Origin: Antitrichia curtipendula
Taxonomy: Eukaryota > Streptophyta > Bryopsida > Hypnales > Leucodontaceae
Assembly (NCBI GenBank): GCA_951230915.1
Contig: OX579641.1
Location: forward strand, 5,270,001 to 5,334,000
DNA: 64,000 nt
Direction: 5' to 3'
Positions 45,209 through 57,940 of the stretch are shown one piece after another. The translations under genes were made by a program, and so were the position numbers. Below the pieces are notes generated by a model, which did no database searches, had not been told where the DNA came from, and saw only the letters and a list, made by a program, of their open reading frames with translations. The number at the start of each line of letters is the position of its first letter. The first letter of the stretch is position 1.

Positions 45209-45625
45209 AGGTAAACCAGCCTATTCCCATCAACTTCCTATTTCCGACATCTTACTTTTGGCCCCATTACCACCCTGAAACTCATCTAAGTACATCTATT
45301 TTTCTGACAAAATCAACTCATTAATTTCAGCTTGGGTAATGTGTCTACCATTGATTGGTGGATATCCAAGTACTCATAGATACAATCTATGGCGGTATTG
45401 GGTTGTTGATCTGACTTTTATAAATTAATCCATGGGCGGATTTGTAATTTCAGGACAGTCAACTTCAACAATTCATAGAAATTTCAATTTTCATCAAAAA
45501 ATTATAATTCCACTTGGGTTTGATTTGTGAAACATGCATACACCTTTGAAAAATAGGTGACCCCATCGAAGTTGACTCCAACATAGTCAGATCACAAATC
45601 AGGGTGGTAATAGGCTTGTCTACCT
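45209..45625. mobile_element. TA-flanked MITE, AGGTAAACC family, copy 1
   Basis: 417 bp with TA on both sides (45207-45208, 45626-45627). Ends AGGTAAACCAGCCTATTCCC and, reversed, AGGTAGACAAGCCTATTACC. A further left-end-like AAGGTAGACCAACCCAA lies just before at about 45178. Related to 48853-49395. The TA target suggests the Tc1/mariner (Stowaway-type) group. Confidence 0.82.
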
Positions 45626-45627
45626 TA

Positions 45628-46054
45628 ATTCCAACATCTAAACCCTTCCACTTCTGTTAGTCACCCTTCAATTACCACAATCTTAGAAACCTTTTACCAT
45701 CATGATAATGCACTTGAAAAGGGGACACGTCAACATGTGGTTTAGTATGGGTCTATCCATGCTTTACCAATTTAGTCCCAACAAAGTTTGAAAAATCACA
45801 GAAAATATATTCATTTCTTGTTGGAATGTCTTGATTCAACTTGCAAATGACTTCTCTTGAACCTTTCAATCTCTAAAGAATACATGAGTTGACAAATAGC
45901 TTCTCCAAGGTACCTAGATAGCAAATCTAAGTGGTTAGAGGCTGATTTCCTATAGTGAATAAGATAATATGCTCAAAAATCGCATAAGCTCAAAAATTGC
46001 CCACCTCCTCAAATGTACACTATGCACACATGTTGCTTTTTTTAATAGCCTTAA
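45628..46054. other. Intergenic DNA with inverted R5 edge
   Basis: TGCCCACCTCCTCAAATGTACA (about 45999) is inverted relative to the start of the R5 copy at 46055-46090, giving a roughly 95-bp loose palindrome. No gene seen. Confidence 0.4.
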
Positions 46055-46285
46055 ACAATGTACAAACAATGTACATTTTAGGAGGTGGGCCCTATTTTAG
46101 AGCCCTGTACAATATCAACTTCAAAATTTTATAATTAAGTCCACAAAGCTCCAAAAAATATAAAACGACTTGGGTTAGATGCCAATTCCACTTGTCTTTC
46201 AAGGAAAATTTACTGAAAATTATTTCAAGGAGCTTCACCTCCCCAAAATTAAGTTTCAGCTCTTAGGTGGGCAATTTATAAACCT
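46055..46285 (+). repeat. Dispersed repeat R5, copy 2
   Basis: Best matched to 46418-46620; only 130 bp separate the two, in direct orientation. Confidence 0.7.
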
Positions 46286-46417
46286 CTTATCTTATGGCAT
46301 GTGACAATGCTCACCGATGCATGACCCAAATTCAGTAAGGTAGGTGTCTCTAAAAGCAACCTGGCTCTAAAAGCAACCTCTAACCTAGAGGTATATTTTA
46401 CTTTCTTCAATGCACCA

Positions 46418-46620
46418 ACATTGTACATTTAAGGAAGAGGGCGTTTTTAGAAACCACTGCATTTCAACTTCAAAAATTTGTAACTAATTCCATGAAGGTC
46501 CGAAAAATATGAAACGACTTGGACTAGATGCCAATTCTATTTTTCTTACTAGTAAAATTTACTGAAAATTGTTTCAAGAATTTTAGCTTTCCTAAAAATG
46601 CAATCAGCTCTTAAAGGGTT
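46418..46620 (+). repeat. Dispersed repeat R5, copy 3
   Basis: Contains GAAACGACTTGGACTAGATG, also found in copy 2 with GTTAG for CTAG. Confidence 0.7.
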
Positions 46621-46972
46621 GCTTTAATCCCTCACCGCCCATGGCCTAATCATGTCAAAAAACAAACTTGCTTTTCAAGTGTTATAGGTCTAAATGTGAG
46701 TAAGTTATGACAATCTCAACCATACAATCTTGTAGTGTGCATGTTGTAGATGGTGTAAATCAAATTTAAGATCATTTGACCATATAGATTGAAAGATTAT
46801 AATGTTCTAGTGTTGAAAGAAGAAGCTGAAATCAACCTCAAAACACATTTGGAGGTGAAATTTGATTTCTAAACCTACTCAAATGAAAAAAATTTAAACT
46901 ACAAATTGATTCAAAATCAAAAGACAAACATTTTGGTGGAAAAAAAACTCATTCAAATGATTTATTGCGTTT
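46621..46972. other. Possible TTAA element left end
   Basis: TTAATCCCTCACCGCCCATGG near 46634 and the block ACAATCTTGTAGTGTGCATG resemble the left end of a TTAA-type element. If so, the inverted-repeat structure that follows may be its interior. No right end found. Confidence 0.35.
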
Positions 46973-47566
46973 GCAAAATTGATTTGAAATGTCAAAAAAT
47001 AGTGAAAAAAGTAGCAAAAAAACACATCTAAGGCTGAAACTACCTCTACTAAAATGCTTCTCAATCAATCATAACTTCTTGGATTGATATGAGATTCTTA
47101 CCACAAGAACTAGACTAGTATGCGAAGCTTTTCCAACAAAAATTATTGAAAACAAACCCTGTCTGAAGAAGTTATAAGCCGCCGAAGTTCATTGTAATGC
47201 AAAAATGTCTGGATTTTGAACTCCGAATTGCTCACAAGCATTCAAAACAACTTGAATTGACATGAAAATTGTACCACAATAATTAGGCTTTATGGAAAAC
47301 AAAACCCAACAAATTTGATTGAAAAACAACATTTGATTGAAAAAGATACAAGCCCCCTTAGTTGCAGCCATCTCAATGCAGTGCGGTGACCTCAAATTGA
47401 ACCTGCAAACTTTGAATGTCTTTCAAAAAATCAGAACATAATGAATAAATCTAAAAAATTTATCACAAAAAATTAGACTAGTATGCGCAACTTTCCTGAC
47501 AAGATATATTGAATTTGGACATTGGATGCAGAAATTACAGCACTTTGAAGTTGACTGCTAGACTGT

Positions 47567-48118
47567 GTGAGGACACTTTTGGTCCCCTTGGGGCAGGGAG
47601 GGGTTGAAGCAATCTTCTACTTTATTCATTGGTGGCCTCTTGGAGGAAGGCAAGGGATCCGAATGTGCCGACAGGCGTTTAGTTTTATGGAATTTGGAGC
47701 AATGTCGGGGCACATACTGAACAATCATACATTTCCCTTCCATCGTCTTTTTCCCACCGCATGTCATGTGCTCGAATCCATCCCTCCCACTCAAGTTTGT
47801 AAGTGGATGGTGACGCTGCTGTCGGTAACCAAAATGTTGGTCGCCCTCTCCATGCTACCACTCGGACACTCGGTGCCAATAATGTTTGAGGAAGTCATGA
47901 TGGGACGACAACAAAATTCAGTCCTTGGCAGACCGAAAACAGAGAGTCTGTTGGGGGTTGGTTCTTCCACAACTAAAAGCCCCGAATAATCCGGGGAGTT
48001 TGTAGCCCCAATTGAGGATTTTTGGGTGCATATCATTAGATGATGTTTTGGGGTGGGTGGGTGGGTTGGAGGGCCGTTTTGGGCGTGTTTTCGGCGTTGT
48101 TCCCCCGGCAGTTAAAGA
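47567..48118. other. GC-rich gene-like block between inverted arms
   Basis: Markedly GC-rich against its arms. Long frames exist on both strands: plus 47567-47989 (140 codons, containing FYFIHWWPLGGRQGIRMCRQ) and minus 48036-47791 (containing SPDYSGLLVVEEPTPNRL). Codon-level evidence does not favour one strand, and I recognise no family. It may be a captured host gene fragment. Confidence 0.4.
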
Positions 48119-48229
48119 ACGATCGGTGTCAGAAAAAAAAAATTTGAAAAAAAAAATTTGAAAACCTTTAAAATGAAAAAATAAAATGAACCAAAAAAAA
48201 TTAATTTTTTTTTGAAAAAAATAATATAG

Positions 48230-48333
48230 TGTGCTAGTCCCTCTGCCACGTCACGCAGCTGCTGCAGCGCAGTTTCAGAGTCTGGGAACCATGGGGAACT
48301 CGCAGCCCTCCATAGGGGCTGAAAAACATGTAA
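48230..48333 (-). repeat. Dispersed repeat, copy 2
   Basis: Reverse copy of 533-640 (AGCCCCTATGGAGGGCTGCG on the minus strand), within the centre of the inverted-repeat element. Confidence 0.65.
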
Positions 48334-48852
48334 CGGGAGGAAAACGGACAATTACTCAAATTTTATTGAGATTTTGGAGTATGAAACCATTGGAATTGGT
48401 AAGGTAGAAGGTCCAGAAAGCGCCCATCTAAGGGAAATCAGGCCTTTCTGGAGATCTTGGAGGACTTCAATTTTTTTGCCCTTTTTTCCAGTGGAAGAGA
48501 ATTTGAAGATGGCGCTCTGCTGATTTTTTCAGAATTTTTGGAGTCAGAATGAAATTACAGAAAATTTTTAAAGGCTAATGTTAGTAGGGCTCTATTCTTG
48601 TTCCTAGATACTGCAATAATGAACAAGACAACATGCTGGAAAAGATCAAGTGGTTGTAAAAACCAATTAATAGGATGGGTAAAACTGTTCATGCAAAGCT
48701 TTTAAAGCATCCAACACAAGTCAGAAATTTAGAAATTCTCTAGTGATTTAATAATCATGCAAACTACATCCTCTGATTCGAAGTGCTGTAACTTCTGCAT
48801 CCAATGTTCAAATTCAATAAAATTTGTTGGAGAATTTGCGCTCTTTCTTCTA

Positions 48853-49395
48853 AGGTAAACCAGCCTATGACAGGCAGATTGCCTGGTTTGCCTTGTTGAC
48901 ATATTTGAAATTTTGAATTTTTTTTTCCATATAAAGGCAAACATGAAAAATTGGTAGAACAATTGAAATTTTATTTTTTTGACAAAGTATGAATTTGTTA
49001 CAGATTTTTGAAGTGAATTGGCCAGATGGCTCAAAACAGTCTGTAGACTATCCCACAACCATCAAAAACTATACCCATGGTGGTCATCAAACCACCCAAT
49101 GCAGTTACAATATTTCCTAACATGGTTGAAATATTTTCTAACATAAACATGACATAAAGGAATAAAAAAAGTTAGTTCGTGTAATGAATTACACTAGAAA
49201 GGGACGAGTTCCTTAAACAGTCTCTAACATCTCCATCACCATCATACAAAACATTGATTTCAGCCATCAACTTACCTAATAAAGTTTTGCTTACATTAAT
49301 TGGAAAAAACCTAGCACAGATTGATGGAAAACTATAATGGGTCATCTTATAGATGTCTATATTAGGCACTTGGCCTGTCATAGGCTGGTTTACCT
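48853..49395. mobile_element. TA-flanked MITE, AGGTAAACC family, copy 2
   Basis: 543 bp, TA on both sides (48851-48852, 49396-49397). Ends AGGTAAACCAGCCTATGACA and its exact reverse, with inverted identity for at least 22 bp. It interrupts the right arm at the point where the left arm is continuous (TGCGCATACTAGTCTAATTT), which proves insertion. Confidence 0.9.
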
Positions 49396-49882
49396 TAGTT
49401 TGTGTGGTAAAATTTTCATGTGAATCCAAGATTTACTGATTTTTTGGAAGCCAATCTAAGTTCGCAGTTTCCATTTGACTCCTTCAAATTGCATTTCATG
49501 ACTGCAACTTCGGGGGCTTGTATCTCTTTCATCCAAAGTTTTTTTTAAATAAAATTTGTTGTATTATGTTTGCCTTGAAGTTTTGTTGTTGTGGAAAAAT
49601 TTTCATGTCAATTGAAGTTGTCTTGAATGTTTGGGAGCAATTCAAACTTTAAAATCCCGACATTTTTTATTTACAGTGAACTTTGGCAGCTTGTTACTTC
49701 TTCATACAATGTACGTTTTCAATAAAAGCTTTTGGAAAAGTTGCGCATACTAGTCTAGTTTGTGTGGTTAAAATTTCAGAGCAATCCAAGAAGTTATGAC
49801 TGAATGAGAGGCATTTTAGTAAAAGAGAGTTCAGCTACAGATGGGTTTTTTGCAATTTCTAGACATTTCAAAGCCATTTTGC

Positions 49883-52800
49883 AGACCTTACCAGATTTAG
49901 GTTCTTACTGTGAGTAAAATCAATCATGGTAGTGAACCATCTCACTTGTTTCATAGCCTAAAATCATTCACATGGGATGGCAGTTCCTCATGGCAAAAAA
50001 TTAATTCCATTTCAACACCAATGTGCACTGTTTTAGAGCCTTTTGTAGGGGTGGTTCTTAGAGCCTGAGCCATTTTACAGCCTCCTCCTATACCTGTACT
50101 TGGTCAGGATTGATTTTGCACCAAATCTAAAAAATCAGATTGATAAGTTTGATGAAGCAATAAGGTAAAACAACTCAGATGACACATAGTGGACACCTAG
50201 GAAATGGCCTCATTATGGATTTTTTTCAATTTGTGAGATTTTGATTTCAATGCATGTCTTACATGAGAGTAATTGAGTGATTAGTGATTTCATTAGGAAC
50301 TTCCAACTTTTTCAATGTGAATTCATTATAAGAATTGACTTTTTAGGCCTTCCATGTTAGAAAGTACTATGGTTGCTTTAGGTGAGCAAAATGAGCATAA
50401 TGGATCCAGATTTTGTTGGTTCTAAGGTAGTTTACATACTCTTTTGGGACATGATGCATTGAACACTTCAAAAATTCATAGCAAATTCATACTTGTCAAA
50501 AAATACATAATTTCAATTGCTCTCATTGTTTTTCACACTTGCACTACTATGGGAAAAAAATTGAAAAATTTCAATAACCGCATGAGGTCAAACTCCTAAT
50601 TTTGACCACAATGGGTTGTTTTATTATAGTGTCACAACTCTTGTTACAATTCCAGTCACAAAAAAACATCAAGTTTTCTTCTTGCAAAAGTATCATCCAA
50701 TTATTTCATCATTCCCATATTCATGATATAAAAAACTAGAGCACAATGAGCATTCTTGTGATTCCTCCAACGCCCTTTCCTATTCATATGGGTCCAATGC
50801 ATAATTTCCCATTGATAATTGTTCTCATAAGAAAATTTGATGTACAAGATTTGCCAATCTTTGCATTTTTTTAGAATACTTTCTTCATTTACATCCAAGC
50901 TACTAATTACTCAAATTTGGTGCCTATTAGAAGAAGATGAAATTTCCTACAAGTTAATAAAATCCACATTTAAACACAGATAGAACTTCATTGCATTTGA
51001 AAATTTGTTACAATAGCTTTTTGGCAAACAATCAATTTGCGGTAAATATCAAGTACATTTTTTCTCTCATTTCTAGTATTAATGTCGACAATTTTTTTAA
51101 GTATAAATATATATTTTAGAATTGATAATTATTCCAAGTTAAGTCAAATTATTGAAATAGTTGTCAATTCTTAATTATAGAATTTTTATCGTTATCTCAA
51201 ATTGGGACATTAAATATTGAAGTGAAGACAAAATGCAAAGTGCAAGGAAATGATTTCTATTACACAGGAAAATGTCCAAAAACATACTCAAAAGAACCTT
51301 GAATATATTTTAAGAATATAAAATATTGTATTGTGTTGAAGTCTCATATCTTAGAAATAGTCTTGTATTACTACTATAGAATATAAGATATATTATATTA
51401 TTAAAATAATTTTTTATTTTGGATATTTATCAGATATTGCTAAAATATTGACTAACCCAATGTTGAAGATTCTCAATCTAAGAGCCTTGTAAATCTCATA
51501 GTTGGATTGTTCATTTTGTAATTTTTGGGTTCAATTTTTGAGTGTTCTATAGTATTTTGACAGTTTGTTGGTTAAGTTTTAGTCCAAGTGGGCCATTTGG
51601 GTGAGCTGCTTTGATCCAAATTAGAGTCTTTTAGGTTGTTCATCTTGGTCTTTTGATTGGTATCTAATGGGGTAAGGGAAGGATGAATGTTGTGTAGTTA
51701 TATTTAGTTGTCAATTAATTTTCTAGTTGGTAGTTGTAGGTGGTTAGGTCGTCCTCCTTCCCCTTTTGGTAACCGCTACCTTGTGATTCCTATTAGGTGT
51801 GCTTTCCCTCTCATTTTTCTTCACCATCTGATGGAGTGCCAATTGTATCCCAAACAATTTGTGCTGTGTATTTTTATTGTTTGTGTGTTCCAAGTTGGTT
51901 GCTTGGTGTGTTTGTGTGATTGAGTGATGAGTTTTGTGTGTGTCCTAGTTGGAAAGAGAGGAAGATGTACAGATTATGAGTTATACAAGGGTGTGATCAA
52001 ATTGGAGTGTGCGTTAAGTGGAAGTCTGTAATTTGTTTAAGAGTGGAGAAAATGATGTATGTGTCGAAGTTGGAGAATGTGCTAGAAGTTGGAAGATTTA
52101 TGGATTAATAGAAAGATTATGAAGTTGTGAATGAGAGTATAGAAGGTGATCTATCGTGAATTGAAATTGTGGAGATATTTTGAATCCTAATTGGAGTCAT
52201 GGAGTGATAAGAACGGTGTGTTTTGAGTCAAAGAGAATCTAGTTTTAGCTATGAGAAACTGAGATAAATGGTGATGTTATAAATGAAACTATAAGTTGTA
52301 ATGGTGATTTGTCACCAAATCAGAATTAATACAAAATATATTTTTATATGTGATGGTGTTTGGGCAAATCTATGTGTGCTTGGTTGTATTATGAGTGCAA
52401 TGTCATTGTAGTAATGTTTTTGGCTATGGAATTCCAAGTTGGATTATTGAATTTAAGTTGCGATATTTTGATTCTATATATAGTACCTATTAGCATAAAT
52501 TCCCTACTGGCCGTCTCCCTTGAAACAAACTTATTATATTAATAGGATAATTTTCAATTCAGTCATTATTCTCCTTCAACAAGCTTGTTGAAGCAATGTT
52601 CCAATAATATATTTTTAATGTACCAATGGGCAAATAAAAGCTAATAGGAGATATTATTGTGTTGAATTTACTTTTGCATGGAATACTCATTATAATAATT
52701 AAAAATATCTAAAAATATGAAAAATGATGTATTAGTGTTGTATGCTTAAAGATATTAAATATTAAAATATATATGTATTCTACTTGGGAATCATATATAA

Positions 52801-53810
52801 AAGGACTCACTTAGTTATTTATTTTTGTAATCAAATCTCCTCCTATTGGACTATTAATTTAGACAAGTTATAAAAAAAATTTGGATTAAAATTGATGATA
52901 CTTTGGATAGGTCATGCCATTAATAACTTGATCTAGGATTAATTTGAATGAAATTTACAATTACCCCCCTAAACTGTCCCAAATCACCGCTTCCTATAAC
53001 AATATTAAAGTCTTTGCTCTTTTTTATATTTTAGAAGGTTCAAACATAGTATCTCTTAGCTGAGTTTAAAGTGCACACTCTTGTAATTTCAAAGTAAAAA
53101 ACCTTACAAATTTTAAGATTGTGATGCTTGAATTTTAGAAAAAAGCATCATCAATTCTTTCCAATTGGTTCAATTTTATCTTTCAATTTTTTATTAAAAA
53201 TTTGTATGTATTACAAATTGTAACTCTCAATTACATGTTGAAAAAATAAGTTAAGAATACAAATAAAAATCTAGGCTTTTGATGCTTTCCATGTTACTAG
53301 TGACACCCATTGAAAACTGAAGGTTTTGGTAGTCTGTTTCCAACTTGGGAGACCTTGGCAACAGAAAACCATCCTTTGTATGGAGGTGGAAATTAGGAAA
53401 GAATAATCCTCAGAATAGGTTGCCTTCTTGCAGAGAACAAGTATATAGTAGAATAATGAATGTGATTAAAGACAAAGTAAAGGCTATAATAGTCATGGAG
53501 GTGAGTAAATTACAAAGTATAATCAACCAATGGATAAAGTAGTTTCTATTGGAAGTGATCATAGTTGAACATTAAATTTTGCTTTTCCAACACAACTTTG
53601 TGTTACATGCAATGATTTCTTCACAATTCTAAACAAAAGCATTTGAAGGGTCATTATTGCAAAAATCATTATAAGATTCTTTCAATTTCCATCTGAACAA
53701 GGACATTTCATTAAATTTACTCTAAGTTTTCTACTAATTTTTCTATTTTATTGGATGGATTGATGTTTGTTCAAAATCCTTTGATTCATTCTATTTTGAT
53801 TAAATCCATT
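49883..53810. other. Intergenic DNA, one strand-asymmetric stretch
   Basis: No gene recognised over 3.9 kb. 51480-52300 is unusually G/T-rich on the plus strand with few C, as in some retrotransposon untranslated regions, but no coding motif or LTR pair was found. 52985-53275 loosely matches the TTAA-type fragment at 34565-34880. Confidence 0.4.
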
Positions 53811-53814
53811 TTAA

Positions 53815-54275
53815 CTCCTCAAGTTCCAAGTGTCTCCTTGGAGGACAAGTGAAGATTGATTTTGTTTCTTTAGTCTCAATTTTTGGCATGATTTTTTGGA
53901 CCTTTCAAAAAAAAATTAGAAAATAGGTTATCTCTTAGTGAACACTATTTTTATTTGAATTGATGCTCTAGAGCAAAATTTATGCTACATAAATCTCAAA
54001 ATAGTCTTACTTGGGTTAAGAAAATTCAAAGTCTTATAATCTAGTAGTAAGGTGGAAGAAAACTTGTGATCTTTACTTTGCATGCAAATATTTTGCAATC
54101 CACCTAATTAAAATTTTCCAAAAGTTCTTCTTTGCATTTTCATACTGGAAGATCTTCTACTGGAAGATCCTATAGTTGGGTATTAAAAGAAATCAAAAGT
54201 TTAGGAATTTTTCTTTTTGCAATGGAAATGTCAATTTCTTTTGACCAAAAATTTGATATATTAGGACTTTAGGGT
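53815..54275 (+). mobile_element. TTAA-2 element with internal deletion
   Basis: TTAA on both sides (53811-53814, 54276-54279). Starts CTCCTCAAGTTCC and ends GGACTTTAGGG. At 461 bp it keeps the two ends of TTAA-2 (TCTCCTTGGAGGACAA; AAGATCCTATAGTTGG) with about half the interior missing. Confidence 0.82.
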
Positions 54276-54407
54276 TTAAAGACATAGATATATTTCTTTC
54301 TAGAATTGATTATAGGTTGACTGTTTGTAATTTTTTCCAAAAATATTGAATATTTGTACCATTATATAATAATTTTTACATTATAAAATTTTCAACTATA
54401 AATTCAA

Positions 54408-56209
54408 CCTCTAAATTTCCATTGTCTCCTCAAGGGACAACATTGATTTTAGGTAGGCTGCTGTAATTGAAATTTTTTGAAATTTTTTGAATTTTCTTTT
54501 GAAGATAAAAATATATATTAGCTTTCTAGAGCTAAATTTTTTTACTAAGTTTACTAAACAACAAAAGTTATACCACCCTAAGTTCAAAGTAGAGTTTGTT
54601 GGGCAACAAAATAACCACAAAAAGCCAAAATAAAATTTTCAAAATTTTATTTTTCAAAGAATGTGCTTGCACAAAAAGATTTGATTCATTCAAATTGGAT
54701 TAGTGATGAGAAAATTATGGACTATCTTGTTTTTTAGGCAATCTAAACATCTTTTTGAAAAAATAACTTAAAATATTCATTTTTGAACCGAATTTTTTTA
54801 AATTTTTGAAAAAACCCTTCAATAGGTTTTAGTTAGCTTGCTAGAACAATCTCACTATTGAGATCACTAATTTTCAATTCCATCTTAATCCCTAAAGTCC
54901 AAATTCCTTGCAGCGGACTCTTGAAATTTGGGGTAGGTTTGTATGATCTCAAATCTTGATCTGATTTTTTGAAGCTTTTTTTGAAGCTAGGAAATCAGAT
55001 TAGCTTTCTGGTAATATAATTTTTATTTCAATCAATGCCCGGGAGCAAAAGTTATGCCACCTTGAGTCCCAAAAGCAACTTAAAGGGCAATCCAAAGAAA
55101 AAAAAGTTGAATATTTTTAATTTTTAATTTTATTTTCAAAGATGATATTTTTGTCTACATTCGAAGATTTGATTCATTTCTATTTGGACTATAAATAAGA
55201 AAGTTATGGACAATCTAAACTTCTCAAGAAAAAATGACTCATAGAATTCATTTTTGAATGCAATTTTTACAATTTGAAAGAAAAATTAATGGATAGGGTT
55301 AAGCTTGTTTACTAGAATAATCTTACCATTGGAATTACTGTGTTTCAATTCCAACTTAGAGCTATTAAAGGTTTAGTATTAAACCTACTTCTATCTAAAA
55401 GAAATTTAATGAGTGAAAATTATGTGTTATTTTTTTGAATTTTTTTTATAGATTTTCAACTCAATTCTTCAATATAGAAAATTAGGAAATCAAATCAATA
55501 GTGCAAAATTTTGAAGTTAAGAAGATTCAAAGCCAAAAAATCCAGTCAAACAATTATTTTGTAAAAAAACTTGTTTTTTCCACTTTCAATGCAAATATCT
55601 TGCAATCTATGTTGTCAACGTTTTTGAAATTTTTTCCACACATTTTTATATTAGTGTGTACAAGGTCCTACGATTAGATATGTAAAAAAAATAATTTTTA
55701 AAGTTGTTTAATCTTTGCAATAGAAGTAGTAATTTTGAGAGTTTTTTGATGGAAAAAGGCCTTGGGACTTTAGGGGTTAAAGCTATTAATAATTTAGTAT
55801 TTCCTTCAATCCTATATATACTTCTATTTAAATATCTTTTTAAAGAATGAAAATCAAGTGTGTATTTTTGAATTCTTTTTCTTGGACTTTCAACTCAAAT
55901 CTTCAACATACAAAATTTGCAATTCAAAATCTAAAGAACAAAAATTTTAAGCTAAAAAGATTCAAAGCCTTAAAAATCTAGTTTGATAAGGTGCAAAAAA
56001 TCTAAATTTATTCTCTTCAAATGCAAATATCTTGCAATCCATGTAGTTGAAGTTTTTGAAATTTCTTCTACACATTCTTATACTAATCTAGTGCAAAATC
56101 CTATAGTTAGATATGCAAAAGAATAGTTTATAAAGTTTTTTGCTCTTTGCAATAGAAATAAGAATTTTGAGTGGTTTTTGATGAAAAAAGTGCCTTTAAA
56201 GTTTAGGGG
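54408..56209 (+). mobile_element. TTAA-2 element split by a second TTAA-2
   Basis: Left part 54408-54884 starts CTCTAAATTTCC after TCAA. Right part 55781-56209 resumes at AGCTATTAATAATTTAG and ends GTTTAGGGG. The host junction (CCATCTTAA/AGCTATTAAT) reads straight through when the inner copy is removed, matching GTCTTAGAGCTATTAAC in the reference copy. Confidence 0.88.
54889..55776 (+). mobile_element. TTAA-2 element nested in TTAA-2
   Basis: 888 bp flanked by TTAA (54885-54888, 55777-55780). Starts TCCCTAAAGTCCAAATTCC, ends CCTTGGGACTTTAGGGG. Same orientation as its host, so it makes an apparent tandem pair. Confidence 0.9.
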
Positions 56210-56213
56210 CTAA

Positions 56214-56995
56214 ACCATTAGTTGGGTGCCATTGGTAACAAGAAGAGTAGTGGAGCCCTAGTTTTTATAGAAAAATATTGAATATTTATAGCCTTGTATG
56301 ATAATTTTCAAACCATAACATTTTCAACTAGAAATTTAAACCTTCTATTTGAGTAGCCGAGCCCTAGTTTATTTTTATTAAAGTATAAAATTATTATTAA
56401 AATATATATATATAAATGAAAGGATATACAAATCATTTTAATACACAAAATCAATTGCAAATTAATTTGCACCTTTAAAATAGTTCTTCAACTTTCATAT
56501 ATCAAGCATATTTTTATTAAAATAATGTAATTCTAGGTGAAGGGCCATTCAAATTATTTGAAGTGATATTCGTACCTATACTTATGTGCTTTTATTTTAT
56601 CGCTTTAGCCGTGTAGCATCATGATTCTACTGATTCCATGCCTATGTAGTAGCTTCATTTCATAATTTTAGTCAGTTGGCCTCAAAATCTATGGCTTTAG
56701 TTGAGGTTTCATTTCATGATTTTTTTCGTTGTGGCTTCATTTCAGGCTTTAGTCATGTAGCATCAAAATTTCATGGCAAAGTTGTATTTATTTGTTTCTT
56801 CATACCTAGCGCACCCTATATTCATCAATACAAAAATATATATCACCATTTATTAGGTAACAAATTCCAACCTAAAGGTCATCATTGGAATTTCAACAAT
56901 TTTTAAAAGAAGTACAATTTTAACATTTTTTAAACTCAAACCAATGTGTTTAAAGTTTTAGAGTTTAAAAGAAAATATGTCAACTTTGAAACTTG
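56214..56995. other. Intergenic DNA with degenerate repeats
   Basis: 56600-56775 contains several loose copies of a GCTTCATTTCA(T/G)...TTTAGTC...GTAGCATCAAAATTTCATGG motif (about 50-55 bp spacing). No gene. Confidence 0.4.
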
Positions 56996-56999
56996 TTAA

Positions 57000-57936
57000 T
57001 CCCTAAAGGTTTTTAACTATGTTTTCACCCAAAATGCTCCAAAATTGTCATTTCTAGTACAAGTACCAAATTTTAGAAAAATACCATCTTTGGACACAAT
57101 CATGTAACTGTAGGATCTTGTAGTACTCTCATTTGAGAAGATGCGGAAAAAAATTCAGAAATTTCCACCATGTAGAGTGTAAGATATTAACGTTTGAAGT
57201 GACAAAAATCTTTTTCTTGGCCCTACAAAAAATTGGGCAGTTGCACTTCATAAGATCACATATGTATGAAATAATGTCCATGTTGTTGGTGCTTCTTTGG
57301 ATTCATTCTTCAAGGCAAGTTGGCTACTTGCTTGAAAATTTTGAGATCATTTGGAATTGTAAAACATATAGGAAAAATACAGTAAGTAGAAACAAGTAGA
57401 GAATGATGCAAAATATTAAATTGATAAGAATTTTGTTATGGACTTGAAAAATGTCAATCCTAATGGTTGTAATATTGTAATTAACAATCTACATTCTATA
57501 ATTTATTTTCTTTTTAAACTATTGAAAATTGAGTAAAATAAAGGACTTCAAAGTTGATTTTAGAGTAGAGATTCCATACCTGCATAGTTCTAAAATTCCT
57601 CATACCTTTCATTTCATTAGTCAAAATGGAATGATTTAAAGCTTTCCACTTATATATAAATCTAGAAAATTAATTTTAATTTTATAATTCTTAAAGTGGT
57701 AATTTTGTAATAGTTTTTCTGAGCGGCCCAAGTTGCCCGCCAATGATGAAAATTACATATTATACATTGACTTTTTAACCATGTAGTCAAAAGTTATGAA
57801 AGTTGTTAGGCCTTAAAGAAAAACTTTGTCCACATATTATCTGAAAATGTCAAGGAAGAATAAATAAAAATTCCATTTGTAGTGAATTGTCTATAACAGC
57901 TATGTTGCCAAAAAACACAATTTGGTCCTTTAAGGG
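57000..57936 (+). mobile_element. TTAA-1 element, full length
   Basis: 937 bp. TTAA at 56996-56999 on the left, TTGA (decayed) at 57937-57940 on the right. Starts TCCCTAAAGGTTTTTAAC, ends TTTGGTCCTTTAAGGG. Confidence 0.88.
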
Positions 57937-57940
57937 TTGA

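Larger units (their letters stand above)
46973..49882. mobile_element. Long inverted-repeat element (2.9 kb)
   Basis: The left arm (46973-47550) is the reverse complement of the right arm (48777-49882 without the MITE at 48853-49395) at roughly 80% identity over about 570 bp. Landmarks in both arms: TGCGCATACTAGTCTAGTTT-type blocks, ATTTTCATGTCAATT(C/G)AAGTTG, CTGCATCCAATG, and GGGGGCTTGTATCT. The 1.2-kb centre (47551-48776) has a GC-rich gene-like block and a dispersed repeat. Long arms around unrelated, GC-rich interior resemble Mutator-like gene-capture elements or foldback elements; no terminal target duplication was found, so class is open. Confidence 0.8.

Noticed and set aside
48112..48351. 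Phe/Lys-rich frame at the centre of the inverted-repeat element
   Set aside because: Produced by poly-A/poly-T tracts across a dispersed repeat.
51480..52300. G/T-rich strand-asymmetric stretch as an LTR retrotransposon
   Set aside because: No paired LTRs, primer-binding site or pol motifs could be found.
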